Of a stretch of 64,000 nt of DNA, positions 16,641-26,804 are shown piece after piece. Made by a program: the position numbers and the translations under genes. Source of the stretch: CAVXFS01 sp963761115 (GTDB taxonomy: Bacteria > Pseudomonadota > Gammaproteobacteria > Burkholderiales > Gallionellaceae). The stretch covers positions 1 to 64,000 of the forward strand of contig CAVXFS010000006.1 in NCBI GenBank assembly GCA_963761115.1, given 5' to 3'. The notes under the pieces are model-generated. The model searched no databases, was not told where the DNA came from, and saw only the letters and a program-made list of their open reading frames with translations. Every line of letters begins with the position of its first letter. Within the stretch, counting starts at the first letter, position 1.

Positions 16641-17812
16641 ATGGTAAGTCCGTTTTCTTCGCTTCTTCTCGGCGAATAGGTATCCCAGCCGTGGCAGGCC
16701 GGGCAATGCCAATAAAAATGACGAGCCTTGAAACCGCAATTCTGGCAGCGATACATCGCCAACGCACGGGTGCGCTGGTGCACCAGATTCTTCACCAACT
16801 CGATATCGGATCGGCGGTCATCCGATATTTCCAGCAAGCGTGCCTCCAGCAGTTTATCCAGACCCAGCAGGGTCGGATTGCGCTGCAGCTCGTCGCGAAC
16901 CAGATTGTATGCAGCTTCTGCACCATCACGCTGCAGAATGGCTTGAAACAGCACATTCATCATGTCGAGCGAAGGATACAGTGCCAGGTAATCCTGCAAC
17001 ACGGCGATGCCCGTTTTCATCTCTCCGGTCTTGCTGTAAGCCTCCAGCAACCTGTCCGCAATCAGAGGTAAATATTTCGGGTCCTGATGTTCGATGTTCT
17101 TCCATATCTCGATGGCGCCTGCATGATCCTGAGCCGCATTTGCCATGTCGCCCAGCATCATCGTTGCGCGCACGGCTTGCGCATGAACCCGCAGCGCCTG
17201 ATCCAGGTGTGAGCGTGCAACGTCCAGATTCTTTTGCGCGATCTCGGTTGCGGCCAATTCGCAATAAAAGAACGCTTCTTCCTTGGCTCGAGGTATGCCG
17301 GTCATATCTGCCAGGCGCCCCAGCACACTTATGCTCTTGAGCCAGTCTTTTTCTTTCTGGTACAGTTCGAGCAGGAAATCGAGTGCGGGCTTGGCATATG
17401 ACGTACCCTCGAACTGCTTGAACAATTCCTCGGCGCGATCGAGTATGCCTGCCTTGAGATAATCCTGTGCCAGTTCGAACAATGCCTGCTGACGCTTTGA
17501 CTCATCCAGGTCGGCGCGTTCTACCAGATTCAGATGCATGCGCAAAGCACGATCCACTTCCCCGCGCCGCCGGAACAGGCTGCCCAACGCAAAATGCAAT
17601 TCCACCGTCTGTGGATCGACCTTGACGACTTCGATAAAAGCCTCGATGGCCTTGTCCTGCTGCTCATTGAGCAGGAAGTTCAAGCCCTGAAAATACGAAC
17701 GCGGCAATGCGCTCGATTCAGTCAATAACTGCTTTATGTCAAGACGAGCTGCCAGCCATCCCATGCCGAAGAACAGGGGAAATACCAGCAACATCCAGGG
17801 TTCAAATTCCAT
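16637..17812 (-). CDS. lapB: Lipopolysaccharide assembly protein LapB
   Basis: 391 residues. An N-terminal membrane anchor (about 4-20) is followed by tetratricopeptide repeats (about 40-345) and a C-terminal rubredoxin-like zinc module, CQNC...CPAC. LapB controls LpxC turnover and so LPS amounts by working with FtsH. It is encoded directly after lapA and overlaps pyrF, and all are close to heptose genes, which supports the LPS role. Confidence 0.94.
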   Translation of the reverse strand: MEFEPWMLLVFPLFFGMGWLAARLDIKQLLTESSALPRSYFQGLNFLLNEQQDKAIEAFIEVVKVDPQTVELHFALGSLFRRRGEVDRALRMHLNLVERADLDESKRQQALFELAQDYLKAGILDRAEELFKQFEGTSYAKPALDFLLELYQKEKDWLKSISVLGRLADMTGIPRAKEEAFFYCELAATEIAQKNLDVARSHLDQALRVHAQAVRATMMLGDMANAAQDHAGAIEIWKNIEHQDPKYLPLIADRLLEAYSKTGEMKTGIAVLQDYLALYPSLDMMNVLFQAILQRDGAEAAYNLVRDELQRNPTLLGLDKLLEARLLEISDDRRSDIELVKNLVHQRTRALAMYRCQNCGFKARHFYWHCPACHGWDTYSPRRSEENGLTI

Positions 17813-17975
17813 AATGCGGGGGGTATCCAGTCATCGGTCCGGAATCCGGCAAGAACAAAGCACCATGGCTGGACACGTAATTACCATAAATTATGATTTG
17901 TTCAAATTCTTGCATGTCATTTTCGTGAAGAACCATAGCTGTCTCGGAAAATTTCGCTGATACGGGATTTTCGTT

Positions 17976-18284
17976 CTAATCCGTGTCCGCCACACTATTC
18001 CGGCTAACAGCAAGGGACTCTTCTGCCTCGGTAAGCTTTCTTTTCAATTGCAGTTCACGCTTGAGCGAGGATATTTCCTGGCGATGTTTCAGCACGCTCA
18101 TCAGCGTGGCGACCAGCCCCACTGCCACTCCAAGCATGAAAAATACCAGCAAAACCGCTACCAGCGACGTCTTCCATTGATAACCGAAATAATAATGCAA
18201 GGTGACAGGTTGGTCATTTTTCACTGCAAAACCGAGCAGGAGAATAAACAGGAGCGCTCGAAACAACCAGGTCAGAGTTCGCAT
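17976..18284 (-). CDS. lapA: LapA family membrane protein
   Basis: 102 residues with two hydrophobic spans (about 6-22 and 40-62) and a C-terminal coiled-coil-like tail rich in Lys/Glu/Leu. The stretch NDQPVTLHYYFG between the spans is typical of LapA/DUF1049. It lies between ihfB and lapB, the conserved order. Confidence 0.88.
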   Translation of the reverse strand: MRTLTWLFRALLFILLLGFAVKNDQPVTLHYYFGYQWKTSLVAVLLVFFMLGVAVGLVATLMSVLKHRQEISSLKRELQLKRKLTEAEESLAVSRNSVADTD

Positions 18285-18371
18285 GATTCACCCGCAATAC
18301 TTGAGAAATCAGCAAAAAACTGGCGGCACCATCTTACGACAGGCCGCCAATGAATTGACTACTAAAGCACC

Positions 18372-18662
18372 TCAACTCGATGGGCGATGATCGACCCGTT
18401 CACGCAGTTCCTTTCCTGCCTTGAAATGAGGTACGTATTTGGCCGGCACCTGAACCCGGTCTCCGGATTTCGGATTGCGGCCGGTGCGAGGCGGGCGATA
18501 GTTCAGCGCAAAGCTGCCAAAGCCCCGAATTTCGATGCGGCCGCCACGCGACAGGGTTGAAGACATGGTATCGAGAACAACCCTGACGGCAAGCTCTACA
18601 TCCTTGACCAGAAGTTGTGGATAGTGTTCCGCCAGCTTGGCGATGAGATCTGAACGAGTCAT
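18372..18662 (-). CDS. ihfB: Integration host factor subunit beta
   Basis: 96-residue DNA-bending protein of the HU/IHF family. It begins MTRSDLIAKLAEHYPQL and has the DNA-contacting arm motif GRNPKSGD after RPPRTG. It follows rpsA directly (11-base gap), the usual position of ihfB. Confidence 0.96.
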   Translation of the reverse strand: MTRSDLIAKLAEHYPQLLVKDVELAVRVVLDTMSSTLSRGGRIEIRGFGSFALNYRPPRTGRNPKSGDRVQVPAKYVPHFKAGKELRERVDHRPSS

Positions 18663-18673
18663 TCTGCGGTCTC

Positions 18674-20395
18674 CTACTGAGTTTCAACCTTGTTGGTATC
18701 CAGCTTTGCCTTTAGCAAAGCACCCAGATTTGTCGTGCCTGCAGTTGACGCCGCCGCACTGCTCGCATTGACCTTCTGCATGGCAGCGCTTTCCTCGGCT
18801 TTATCCAGCGCCTTGATGGACAGGTTGATGTTGCGGTTCTTGCGATCCACGTTGATGATCGTAGCCTTGACCTTGTCGCCTTCCTTGAGGAAGTTGCGGA
18901 TATCTTCCACGCGATCAACTGAAACTTCAGAAGCCTTCAGGTAACCCTCGACATCGCCATCCAGGGTAATCGTCGCACCCTTGGCATCTACCGACTTGAC
19001 TACGCCTTCCACTACGCTGCCCTTGTCGTTGCCGGCAAGGAAACCATTGAAAGGATCGCCATCCATCTGCTTGATGCCCAGAGAGATGCGCTCGCGCTCC
19101 ACGTCGATCGCCAGCACCAGGGCTTCGACTTCATCGCCTTTCTTGTAATTGCGCACGGCCTCTTCGCCCGGAACCGCCCAGGACAGGTCGGACAGGTGCA
19201 CCAGGCCATCGATACCGCCATCCAGGCCGATGAACACGCCAAAATCGGTGATCGACTTGACCTGCCCCTTCACCCGGTCGCCCTTCTTGTGGTTGAGCGC
19301 GAAGTCGTCCCAGGGGTTGGCCTGGCATTGCTTCATGCCCAGCGAGATGCGGCGGCGCTGTTCGTCGATTTCCAGGATCATCACTTCGACTTCATCGCCC
19401 AATTGCACTACCTTGGAAGGATGCACATTCTTGTTGGTCCAGTCCATCTCGGACACGTGCACCAGACCTTCGATACCTTGCTCGATCTCCACGAACGCAC
19501 CATAGTCGGTCAGGTTGGTCACCTTGCCGAACAAACGGGTACCCTGCGGATATCGGCGTGCCAGGCCATTCCATGGATCGTCGCCCATCTGCTTGACGCC
19601 GAGGGAAACACGGTTCTTCTCCTGGTCGAACTTGAGGATCTTGGCCTCGACTTCGTCGCCCACAGCCAGCACCTCGGACGGATGCTTGACGCGGCGCCAT
19701 GCCAGGTCGGTGATATGTAGCAGACCGTCGATACCGCCCAGATCCACGAATGCGCCGTAATCGGTGATGTTCTTGACGATGCCCTTGACGATGGCACCTT
19801 CCTTCAGGTTATCCATCAAGGCCTGGCGATCCGCGCCCATGCTGGCTTCCATCACGGCACGCCGCGACACCACCACGTTGTTGCGCTTGCGGTCCAGCTT
19901 GATGATCTTGAATTCCATGGTCTTGTTTTCATACGGCGTGGTGTCCTTGACCGGACGGATGTCCACCAGTGAACCCGGCAAAAATGCGCGGATGCCATTT
20001 ACCATGGCGGTCAGTCCGCCCTTCACCTTGCCGCTGACGAAACCTTCGACGATGGTACCTTCTTCCATCGCCACTTCCAGGTCGTGCCATGCGGCGAGGC
20101 GCTTGGCCTTTTCGCGCGACAGCTTGGTTTCTCCATAGCCGTTTTCCAGCGACTCAATTGCGACGGTGACAAAATCGCCAGGCGCGACCTCGATTTCGCC
20201 CTGGGCGTCGAAAAACTCCTCGGCCGGGATAAAACTCTCGGACTTCAGTCCGGCATTGACGACCACAACATTGTGGTCGATGCGCACGACTTGCGCAGTG
20301 ATCAACTCGCCCGCGCGCATTTCCTTGCGCGTCAGACTCTCTTCAAACAGGGAAGCAAAACTTTCAGGATTGGTTTCAACAACAGTAGCAGTCAT
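18674..20395 (-). CDS. rpsA: 30S ribosomal protein S1
   Basis: 573 residues with six S1/OB repeats, visible as recurring DYGAFVDLGG / DYGAFVEIEQG / DFGVFIGLDGG signatures. It binds mRNA and the 30S subunit to help initiation. The C-terminus continues past the last S1 domain with an Ala/Ser-rich tail. It lies between cmk and ihfB. A small GC hairpin (CCCGC 20416-20420, GCGGG 20426-20430) lies in the leader. Confidence 0.98.
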   Translation of the reverse strand: MTATVVETNPESFASLFEESLTRKEMRAGELITAQVVRIDHNVVVVNAGLKSESFIPAEEFFDAQGEIEVAPGDFVTVAIESLENGYGETKLSREKAKRLAAWHDLEVAMEEGTIVEGFVSGKVKGGLTAMVNGIRAFLPGSLVDIRPVKDTTPYENKTMEFKIIKLDRKRNNVVVSRRAVMEASMGADRQALMDNLKEGAIVKGIVKNITDYGAFVDLGGIDGLLHITDLAWRRVKHPSEVLAVGDEVEAKILKFDQEKNRVSLGVKQMGDDPWNGLARRYPQGTRLFGKVTNLTDYGAFVEIEQGIEGLVHVSEMDWTNKNVHPSKVVQLGDEVEVMILEIDEQRRRISLGMKQCQANPWDDFALNHKKGDRVKGQVKSITDFGVFIGLDGGIDGLVHLSDLSWAVPGEEAVRNYKKGDEVEALVLAIDVERERISLGIKQMDGDPFNGFLAGNDKGSVVEGVVKSVDAKGATITLDGDVEGYLKASEVSVDRVEDIRNFLKEGDKVKATIINVDRKNRNINLSIKALDKAEESAAMQKVNASSAAASTAGTTNLGALLKAKLDTNKVETQ

Positions 20396-20473
20396 TTAAT
20401 AGATTCCAAGACATACCCGCTTGTGGCGGGGGGGTTAGTTAAACAACCCAACGGAAAGGGATTCCATTGGGAC

Positions 20474-21136
20474 TCATAACGCGCGGTAACGTGCCAGTAC
20501 TTCCTGCACCGCCTGCTCGATAGTCATGTTGGTCGTATCCAGCAGGATTGCTCCCGGCGCCTGTTGCATCGGAGCTACGCTACGCTGACTGTCCCGCTCG
20601 TCGCGCGCGCGAATTTCCTGCAAAAGGGCCGTTATATTAGCACTCATTCCTTTTTCCATCAACTGTTTATATCGCCTCTGAGCGCGCGCCTCGGCGCTGG
20701 CGGTCAGGAATATCTTCAGCACCGCATCCGGGAACACGACTGACGCCATGTCGCGTCCGTCCGCCACCAGACCCGGCGCCCGGCGAAAGGCGTGCTGCCG
20801 GTCCAGCAGCGCCGCGCGCACTGCAGGCAGAGCCGCCACCCTGGAAGCGGCAGCGGCACATTGCTCGCCGCGTAATTCCTCACTCACCCTGGCACCATCC
20901 AGCCAGATGTCGGCTCCTTCGAAACGGATATCCAGTTTCCGCGCCAGGCGAGCCAGCGCCATTTCGTCATCCAGCTCCGTACCCCGCTGCTGCGCCGCCA
21001 GCCCAAGCAAGCGGTACAACGCTCCGCTATCGAGATAGCGATAACCCAGTCGCGCCGCTACTAGTTGCGCCACCGTTCCCTTGCCCGAAGCGGACGGGCC
21101 GTCGATGGCGATGACGGGGGTTGCGTCAGCTGTCAT
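20474..21136 (-). CDS. cmk: Cytidylate kinase
   Basis: Phosphorylates CMP/dCMP with ATP; 220 residues. The P-loop is GPSASGKGT, and the CMP-specific stretch with RYLDSGALYR and DGRDMASVVFPDA is present. The start ATG 21136 (MTADATPVIAIDG) has GGAGTG upstream; a TTG seven codons earlier is a weaker choice. It is followed by rpsA as in most proteobacteria. Confidence 0.95.
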   Translation of the reverse strand: MTADATPVIAIDGPSASGKGTVAQLVAARLGYRYLDSGALYRLLGLAAQQRGTELDDEMALARLARKLDIRFEGADIWLDGARVSEELRGEQCAAAASRVAALPAVRAALLDRQHAFRRAPGLVADGRDMASVVFPDAVLKIFLTASAEARAQRRYKQLMEKGMSANITALLQEIRARDERDSQRSVAPMQQAPGAILLDTTNMTIEQAVQEVLARYRAL

Positions 21137-21170
21137 GTCACTCCAGTGGTCAGACAAAATTCCTGCAGCC

Positions 21171-21896
21171 TCATAGCTTCTGCAGGTCCTTGATCAGTTC
21201 GCGCGTGTGCAATACTTTTCCTGCCAGATAATGATTCAGCAACAGGCGCATCAATTGCTTGCTTTGCTGTGCACTGATGCCATCGCGATAATCGTCGGCG
21301 GCCATGTCCAGCAAGGTTTTCCCCTTCACGGCAAGCCCATCCGCCACCTTCATTCCCTGCGGCAATGCGCCGCGCTCGATCACATAGGTGTAACTGGCTG
21401 CAGCATCAATCGGCTTGCCGCTGTCGGCCTCCTGCTCCAGCAACAGCGCATAGCCCAGTTCCTGCAGCATGCGCTTCTCGAAACTACGCAACGTGGCAGC
21501 ATGGTCAGACCCTTGCGCCAGCCGCTGCAGGGCTTGTCGATAATAATCGAACAACTGCTCATGCGCATCTTCTCGCGCCATCAGGTTGATCAGCAGTTCA
21601 TTCAGGTATAAACCGCACAACAGTGCAGTGCCCTGCAACTGCGGCTGCCCACCTTGCCATTCGGCGTTATGCAACGTCCGCACCTCGCCCTTGCCGAACC
21701 AGGACAGATGCAACGGCTGGAATCCCATCAATAACCCGCGCAGCAGCGACCGCGGTCGTCGTGCGCCGCGCGCCACCACCGGAAGGCGACCATGGTTGCG
21801 GCTGAAAACTTCAAGCAGCAGGCTGGTTTCGCGGAATGGATAACTGTGCAGGATAAAGGCAGGCTCGTTTTCCAGCCTTTGTCTAGGTGCGGTCAT
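21171..21896 (-). CDS. recO: DNA repair protein RecO
   Basis: 241 residues. The N-terminal OB-fold (FILHSYPFRETSLLLEVFSR and then GRLPVVARGARRP) is characteristic of RecO, followed by a helical domain. RecO loads RecA with RecR. It directly follows era, overlapping by four bases. The zinc cysteines seen in some RecO proteins are missing, as is usual in proteobacteria. Confidence 0.94.
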   Translation of the reverse strand: MTAPRQRLENEPAFILHSYPFRETSLLLEVFSRNHGRLPVVARGARRPRSLLRGLLMGFQPLHLSWFGKGEVRTLHNAEWQGGQPQLQGTALLCGLYLNELLINLMAREDAHEQLFDYYRQALQRLAQGSDHAATLRSFEKRMLQELGYALLLEQEADSGKPIDAAASYTYVIERGALPQGMKVADGLAVKGKTLLDMAADDYRDGISAQQSKQLMRLLLNHYLAGKVLHTRELIKDLQKL

Positions 21897-22840
21897 TCAT
21901 AACCCAGCGATTTCAATACCCGCGCATCATCGGCCCAGCCACTTTTCACCTTGACGAATACTTCAAGGAATACTTTGCCGTCGAACATTTTTTCCATGTC
22001 CAGCCGTGCCTGGGTAGCGATTTCCTTAAGCTTGACGCCACCCTTGCCAATCAGCATGGCCTTGTGCGCTTCCTTGTCCACCAGAATGGCTGCGTGGATG
22101 CGCCTCAGTTTGCCTTCCAGCTTGAATTGCTCGATCACCACGCTGGCCGAATAGGGCAATTCCTCGCCGGTAAAGCGGAAAACTTTTTCCCGCAGCAGTT
22201 CGGCAGCAAGAAATCGTTCGTTGCGATCAGTGATTTCATCTTCGGCATAGATCGCTCCACCTTCCGGCAAGTGTCGGCGAATCGACTCCAGCAGGACATC
22301 GAGTTGCTTATCCAGTTTGGCGCTGACCGGCACGATGGCAGCGAACTCGCGTTCATTGCCCAGCATTTCGATGAACGGCAACACTTCGTTCTTGTCGGTG
22401 AAATAGTCCATCTTGTTGATGACCAGGAACACCGGCGCGTCGTTCGGCAACAGTTTCATTACATGCTGGTCGCGTTCATCAAAGTGGCGCGCCTCCATAA
22501 CGAACAGCACGACGCTGACATCGCGCAGGCGCTGCTAACCACCCGGTTCATGCCGCGGTTCAGTGCATTGTTGTGCTTGAGTCTGGAAGCCGGGCGTATC
22601 GACGAACACGAACTGGCTATGCTCGTCGGTCAGGATGCCGGTGATGCGATGGCGCGTAGTCTGCGCCTTGCGCGAGGTGATGCTGATCTTCTGCCCGACC
22701 AGGTGATTAAGCAGGGTGGATTTGCCCACGTTGGGCCGACCGACAATAGCTATAAAGCCACTGCGGAAATCAGTGATATCGTTCAGTTCAGCCATTGGCA
22801 TTCGATTTGCAGTGGACATAGAGAGTGTGTTCCAGTCCAT
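21893..22840 (-). CDS. era: GTPase Era, interrupted by two one-base shifts
   Basis: Era binds the 16S rRNA 3' region and is needed for 30S maturation. The N-terminal piece (to about 22590) contains GRPNVGKST, TTRHRITGI and DTPGFQ. The C-terminal piece (22510-21893) has NKMD, SAK and the KH domain with GKGGVKLKEI. Between them, HNNALNRGMNRVVSSA is in a third frame, so one base appears extra near 22585 and one missing near 22530. All family blocks are intact otherwise. The likely start is ATG 22795 (MAELNDITDFRSGFIA). Since era is usually essential, sequence error is the leading explanation. Confidence 0.85.
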
Positions 22841-22926
22841 CGCACCCGGAAACTCTCATGCCGGGCGAGATATCAACATTAATCATGATCATTCAGGTTT
22901 TCCTACGAAATCCATAACCGGTTAAT

Positions 22927-23600
22927 TCAGGGCTTGGTGCTGAGTTGCGCATAGGCCAGTTCGGCAGCAGCCTGCTCCGCCGCCCGGCGATTGCCCCCCT
23001 CGCCACGAGTTTTCAATTGCATTTGCGCAATCTCGCATTCAACCTGAAAGGATTGAGCATGTGCTTCACCCTGGGTCGCAATCACCGAATATTTCGGCAG
23101 CGCCAGTTTCCTGGCCTGCAGATATTCCTGCAGCATGGTCTTGGCATCCTTGCCAAGCGCTGCGATATCGGTTTTTGCCATGTACGGAACATATTGTCCC
23201 AGCACCACGTGCTCGGCTGCAGCAAAACCACCATCGAGAAACACTGCGCCAAACACCGCCTCAAGCGCATCAGCAAGTATCGAAGGACGACGAAATCCTG
23301 CGCTCTTGCGTTCGCCCTCGCCCAATAGCATCAAATCGCCCAACTGGAATTGTTGCGCGAGGTCGACAGCGTTTGTTGCTTGACCAGATTTGAGCGCAAG
23401 CGTGACAAGTCGCCTTCTGTCAGGTGGGGATAATTATTGTAAAGGAGTTTGGCGATCGTGCAATCGAGCATACTGTCGCCGAGGAATTCCAGCCGTTCGT
23501 TGTTGCTCTGGCCATAACTGCGGTGGGTCAAAGCACGTTGCAACAATTGCGGTTGCTTAAAGACATAGCCAAGTGAGCGGCTCAAACCGTCACGATCCAT
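22927..23600 (-). CDS. rnc: Ribonuclease III, interrupted by one frameshift
   Basis: Cleaves double-stranded RNA, including rRNA precursors. The first piece (23600 to about 23360) holds LTHRSYGQSNNERLEFLGDS, the catalytic signature, and SRLRSNLVKQQTLS. The second (about 23370-22927) holds DLAQQFQLGDLMLLGEGE, ILADALEAVFGAVFLD and the double-stranded RNA-binding domain. A single missing base near 23360 separates them. Gene order lepB-DUF4845-rnc-era-recO is normal. Confidence 0.88.
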
Positions 23601-23755
23601 AGGATTTATTCCGGTGCGCTCGGGCTGAATTCGAGAAACAGGCTGATGTTACCGATCAGATGGACCTTGACCGAATAACTTGCGCTCAGCGACCAGCCGT
23701 CGGCATCGCTTTCCATGTCGATATCGTCTGGAGTGATAGCGGTAATATTTGAAAC

Positions 23756-23974
23756 CTATGCGCGCTTGATGTACGCCATACGGATATCGTTGACCTTTGC
23801 ATTCCTCAGTTCCGGATCATGAACGATGGCATTGAACGCTTGCTTGATCGACGAATCTTCAATGTATGCCGGTACTGCCCTGAAGACTGTTATCACGACG
23901 ACTATCGTTACCAGCACTATAAACAGGAAGCCAACAAAGCTGTAACCATCCTGCCTGGGAGCCAATATTTTCAC
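23756..23974 (-). CDS. DUF4845 protein truncated by an in-frame stop
   Basis: 72 residues with a membrane span (about 13-32) and the family stretch VPAYIEDSSIKQAFNAIV, then DPELRNAKVNDIRMAYIKRA. A TAG follows, but the same frame continues with family-like sequence (VSNITAITPDDIDM, then SASYSVKVHLIGNISLFLEF) to a TAA at 23606-23608, giving the full 122-codon length expected for DUF4845. One CAG-to-TAG change would explain it. It lies between lepB and rnc as usual. Confidence 0.8.
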   Translation of the reverse strand: MKILAPRQDGYSFVGFLFIVLVTIVVVITVFRAVPAYIEDSSIKQAFNAIVHDPELRNAKVNDIRMAYIKRA

Positions 23975-23996
23975 GATTCCTCCTTGCTCGAAGCTG

Positions 23997-24800
23997 TCAT
24001 TTTACGGGAATGCCTATGCGACTCAAGTCGCCAAAATTCATCCATATCAGAAAGGCTTTGCCGACTATCATGTTGTCAGGCACAAATCCCCAATAGCGGC
24101 TGTCTCGACTGTTATCCCGATTATCGCCCATCATGAAATAATTTCCCTCTGGAACCTTGCACCGGAATTCCTCGGTACTGTAGCTGCAATTCTCCCGATA
24201 TGGAAAGTCAGCAACAGCCTGAAGGTGTATGTCAGGCATATCCGGGTTGATCAGCAGACTATGGCTATGCCCGCCCAGATTTTCCGTATGTAGTTCGGTA
24301 TGTACGAATTTCAGGTCGTTTTCAACATAATTGTACTCGCCATCCGCAGTCTGTGGCTGCAACTGTCCGTTAACGTATACCTGCTTGTTGTGATACTCAA
24401 TGGTATCACCGGGAATGCCGACCACGCGCTTGATGAAATCTACGGAGGGATTTTCCGGATAGTGAAAAACCATCACATCGCCGCGCGCGGGATTGCTTAT
24501 CTGAATGATCTTTTTGCTGATGATGGGAAGGCGGATGCCATAGGTGTATTTGTTGACGAGGATGAAATCGCCGACATGGAGGGTCGGTATCATGGAGCCT
24601 GAGGGGATCTTGAACGGCTCAACCAGAAACGAGCGCAGCATGAACACAGCCAGTATCACCGGGAAGAAACTCCTGGAATATTCCACCCACCAGGGCTCCT
24701 TGCTCTCTGCCGCACGCTTTGGGCGCAAGACGACAATGTCCAGCAACCACACGCCGCCAGTTATGACCAGCAGCACAAACATTATCAACGCGAAATCCAT
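23997..24800 (-). CDS. lepB: Signal peptidase I
   Basis: 267-residue membrane protease that removes signal peptides from exported proteins. Two N-terminal spans (about 3-24 and 45-60) precede the catalytic box PSGSM (Ser 69) and the general base Lys 124 in FIKRVVGIPGD; the GDNRDNSRDSRYWGFV signature is near the C-terminus. The start at 24800 has AGGAG upstream. Confidence 0.96.
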   Translation of the reverse strand: MDFALIMFVLLVITGGVWLLDIVVLRPKRAAESKEPWWVEYSRSFFPVILAVFMLRSFLVEPFKIPSGSMIPTLHVGDFILVNKYTYGIRLPIISKKIIQISNPARGDVMVFHYPENPSVDFIKRVVGIPGDTIEYHNKQVYVNGQLQPQTADGEYNYVENDLKFVHTELHTENLGGHSHSLLINPDMPDIHLQAVADFPYRENCSYSTEEFRCKVPEGNYFMMGDNRDNSRDSRYWGFVPDNMIVGKAFLIWMNFGDLSRIGIPVK

Positions 24801-24818
24801 TGCTACTCCTAATTTTGG

Positions 24819-24892
24819 GCTTGTAGCTGGTAGCTCGTAGCCTGTAGCCAAGCCACGGTTTTGCTACCAGCTACAAGCTACTGGCTACAAGC
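24819..24892. repeat. Self-complementary short-repeat array between lepA and lepB
   Basis: The left arm (24819-24848) is built of GTAGCTGGTAGCTCGTAGC-like units and the right arm (24863-24892) of the complementary GCTACCAGCTACAAGCTAC units, with a 14-base loop. It occupies the lepA-lepB gap inside an operon. Confidence 0.65.
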
Positions 24893-24896
24893 TGAA

Positions 24897-26691
24897 TCAT
24901 TTATCACCCACTTGCAGGATGGCGAGAAACGCCTCTTGCGGAATCTCTACACTGCCCACCTGCTTCATGCGTTTCTTGCCGGCTTTTTGTTTCTCCAGCA
25001 GCTTCTTCTTGCGCGTGATGTCGCCGCCATAGCACTTCGCCAGCACATTCTTGCGCAATGCCTTGACGTTCTCGCGCGAGATGATGTTGGCGCCGATGGC
25101 TGCCTGGATCGCCACGTCGAACATCTGGCGCGGTATCAGTTCGCGCATTTTTGCCGCGACTTCACGTCCACGGTACTGGCTGTTGGCACGGTGCACGATG
25201 ATGGACAGCGCATCCACCTTCTCGCCGTTGATCAGCATGTCCACCTTGACCACATCGGCCTGACGATACTCCTTGAATTCATAATCCATCGAGGCATAGC
25301 CACGTGACACCGATTTCAGCTTGTCGAAGAAATCCATCACGATCTCCGCCATCGGCATTTCATATTTGAGCAGCACCTGCTTGCCGTGGTAGGTCATGTC
25401 GATCTGCACGCCGCGCTTTTGCGTGCACAGCGTGATCACGCCGCCGACGTATTCCTGCGGCATGTACAGATTAACCGTCACGATCGGCTCGCGGATCTCC
25501 TCAATCCTGGAAGCATCGGGCAACTTGGACGGATTATCCACCATCAACTCGGTGCCGTCGCGCAGCAGCACTTCGTAGATCACGGTCGGAGCGGTGGTGA
25601 TCAAGTCCATGTCGAACTCGCGTTCCAGCCGCTCCTGAACGATTTCCATATGCAGCAGGCCGAGGAAACCGCAGCGGAACCCAAAACCCAGAGCCTGAGA
25701 AACTTCAGGCTCATATTGCAGGGATGAATCGTTCAACTTCAGCTTTTCCAGCGAGTCGCGCAGCGCCTCGTACTGATTGGACTCGACCGGGAACAACCCG
25801 GCAAACACCTGCGGCTGCACTTCCTTGAAACCCGGCAGCGCCACCGCCGCGGGCTGGGCCTGCAGTGTCACGGTGTCGCCGACCTTTGCGTCTTTCAATT
25901 CCTTGATGCCGGCGATGATGAAGCCAACCTGGCCTGCGGAGAGTACTTCGCGTTTCTGTGATTTTGGCGTGAATACGCCGATATGTTCGGTCAGGTGCTG
26001 CGCGCCGCTGGCCATCAGCAGGATCTTGTCCTTGGGCCGCAGGATGCCGTTGAAGATGCGCACCAGCATCACCACGCCCACATAGTTGTCGAACCAGGAA
26101 TCGATGATCAGCGCCTGCAGCGGCGCATCCGGATCGCCGCTGGGCGGGGGCACCTTGGCGATCAGCGCATCCAGTACCTCCTCCAGGCCCTCGCCGGTCT
26201 TGGCCGAGCAGCGTACCGCATCATGCGCATCAATGCCGATCACGTCCTCGATCTCGGCGATGGCGTTTTCCGGATTGGCCGATGGCAGGTCGATCTTGTT
26301 CAGCACCGGCACCACTTCAACTCCCAGGTCCAGTGCGGTATAGCAATTCGCCACCGTCTGCGCTTCCACGCCCTGCGATGCATCCACCACCAGCAACGCG
26401 CCTTCGCAGGCGGACAACGAGCGCGACACCTCGTAGGAAAAATCCACATGTCCCGGCGTATCGATCAGGTTGAGGTTATAGACCTGTCCATCGCGCGCCT
26501 TATAGCTCAGTGCGGCGGTTTGCGCCTTGATGGTGATGCCGCGCTCGCGTTCAAGGTCCATCGAGTCGAGCACCTGCGCCTCCATCTCGCGGTCGGACAA
26601 GCCCGCCGCACAAATGGATGATGCGGTCGGCCAGAGTGGATTTGCCGTGGTCTATATGGGCGATGATGGAAAAATTGCGGATATGCTGCAT
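24897..26691 (-). CDS. lepA: Elongation factor 4 (LepA), interrupted by one frameshift
   Basis: Ribosome-associated GTPase. The frame from 26691 gives MQHIRNFSIIAHIDHGKST with the P-loop, and DRIIHLCGGL; the main frame (26600-24897) continues SDREMEAQVLDSMDLERERG, DTPGHVDF, NKIDLP and the LepA-specific C-terminal domain. One extra base near 26603 (within CTTGTCC) breaks the gene. Corrected length is about 597 residues, the family norm. Confidence 0.93.
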
Positions 26692-26804
26692 CTGTACCTT
26701 GAAAAACGCATCCCGCCAAAATCGGCCCGGATTCGCAAACATCCAAAAATTCGAAGGTGCGAATTCTAGCCGATTTTGCCGGGATACGCTGGAAACCCTT
26801 AAGC

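Noticed and set aside
21136..21157. TTG start for cmk at 21157
   Set aside because: The ATG at 21136 has a better ribosome binding site and gives the family-typical length.
24819..24892. Intrinsic terminator after lepA
   Set aside because: The hairpin is built of short degenerate units and has no T-run; it resembles the other operon-gap arrays rather than a terminator.
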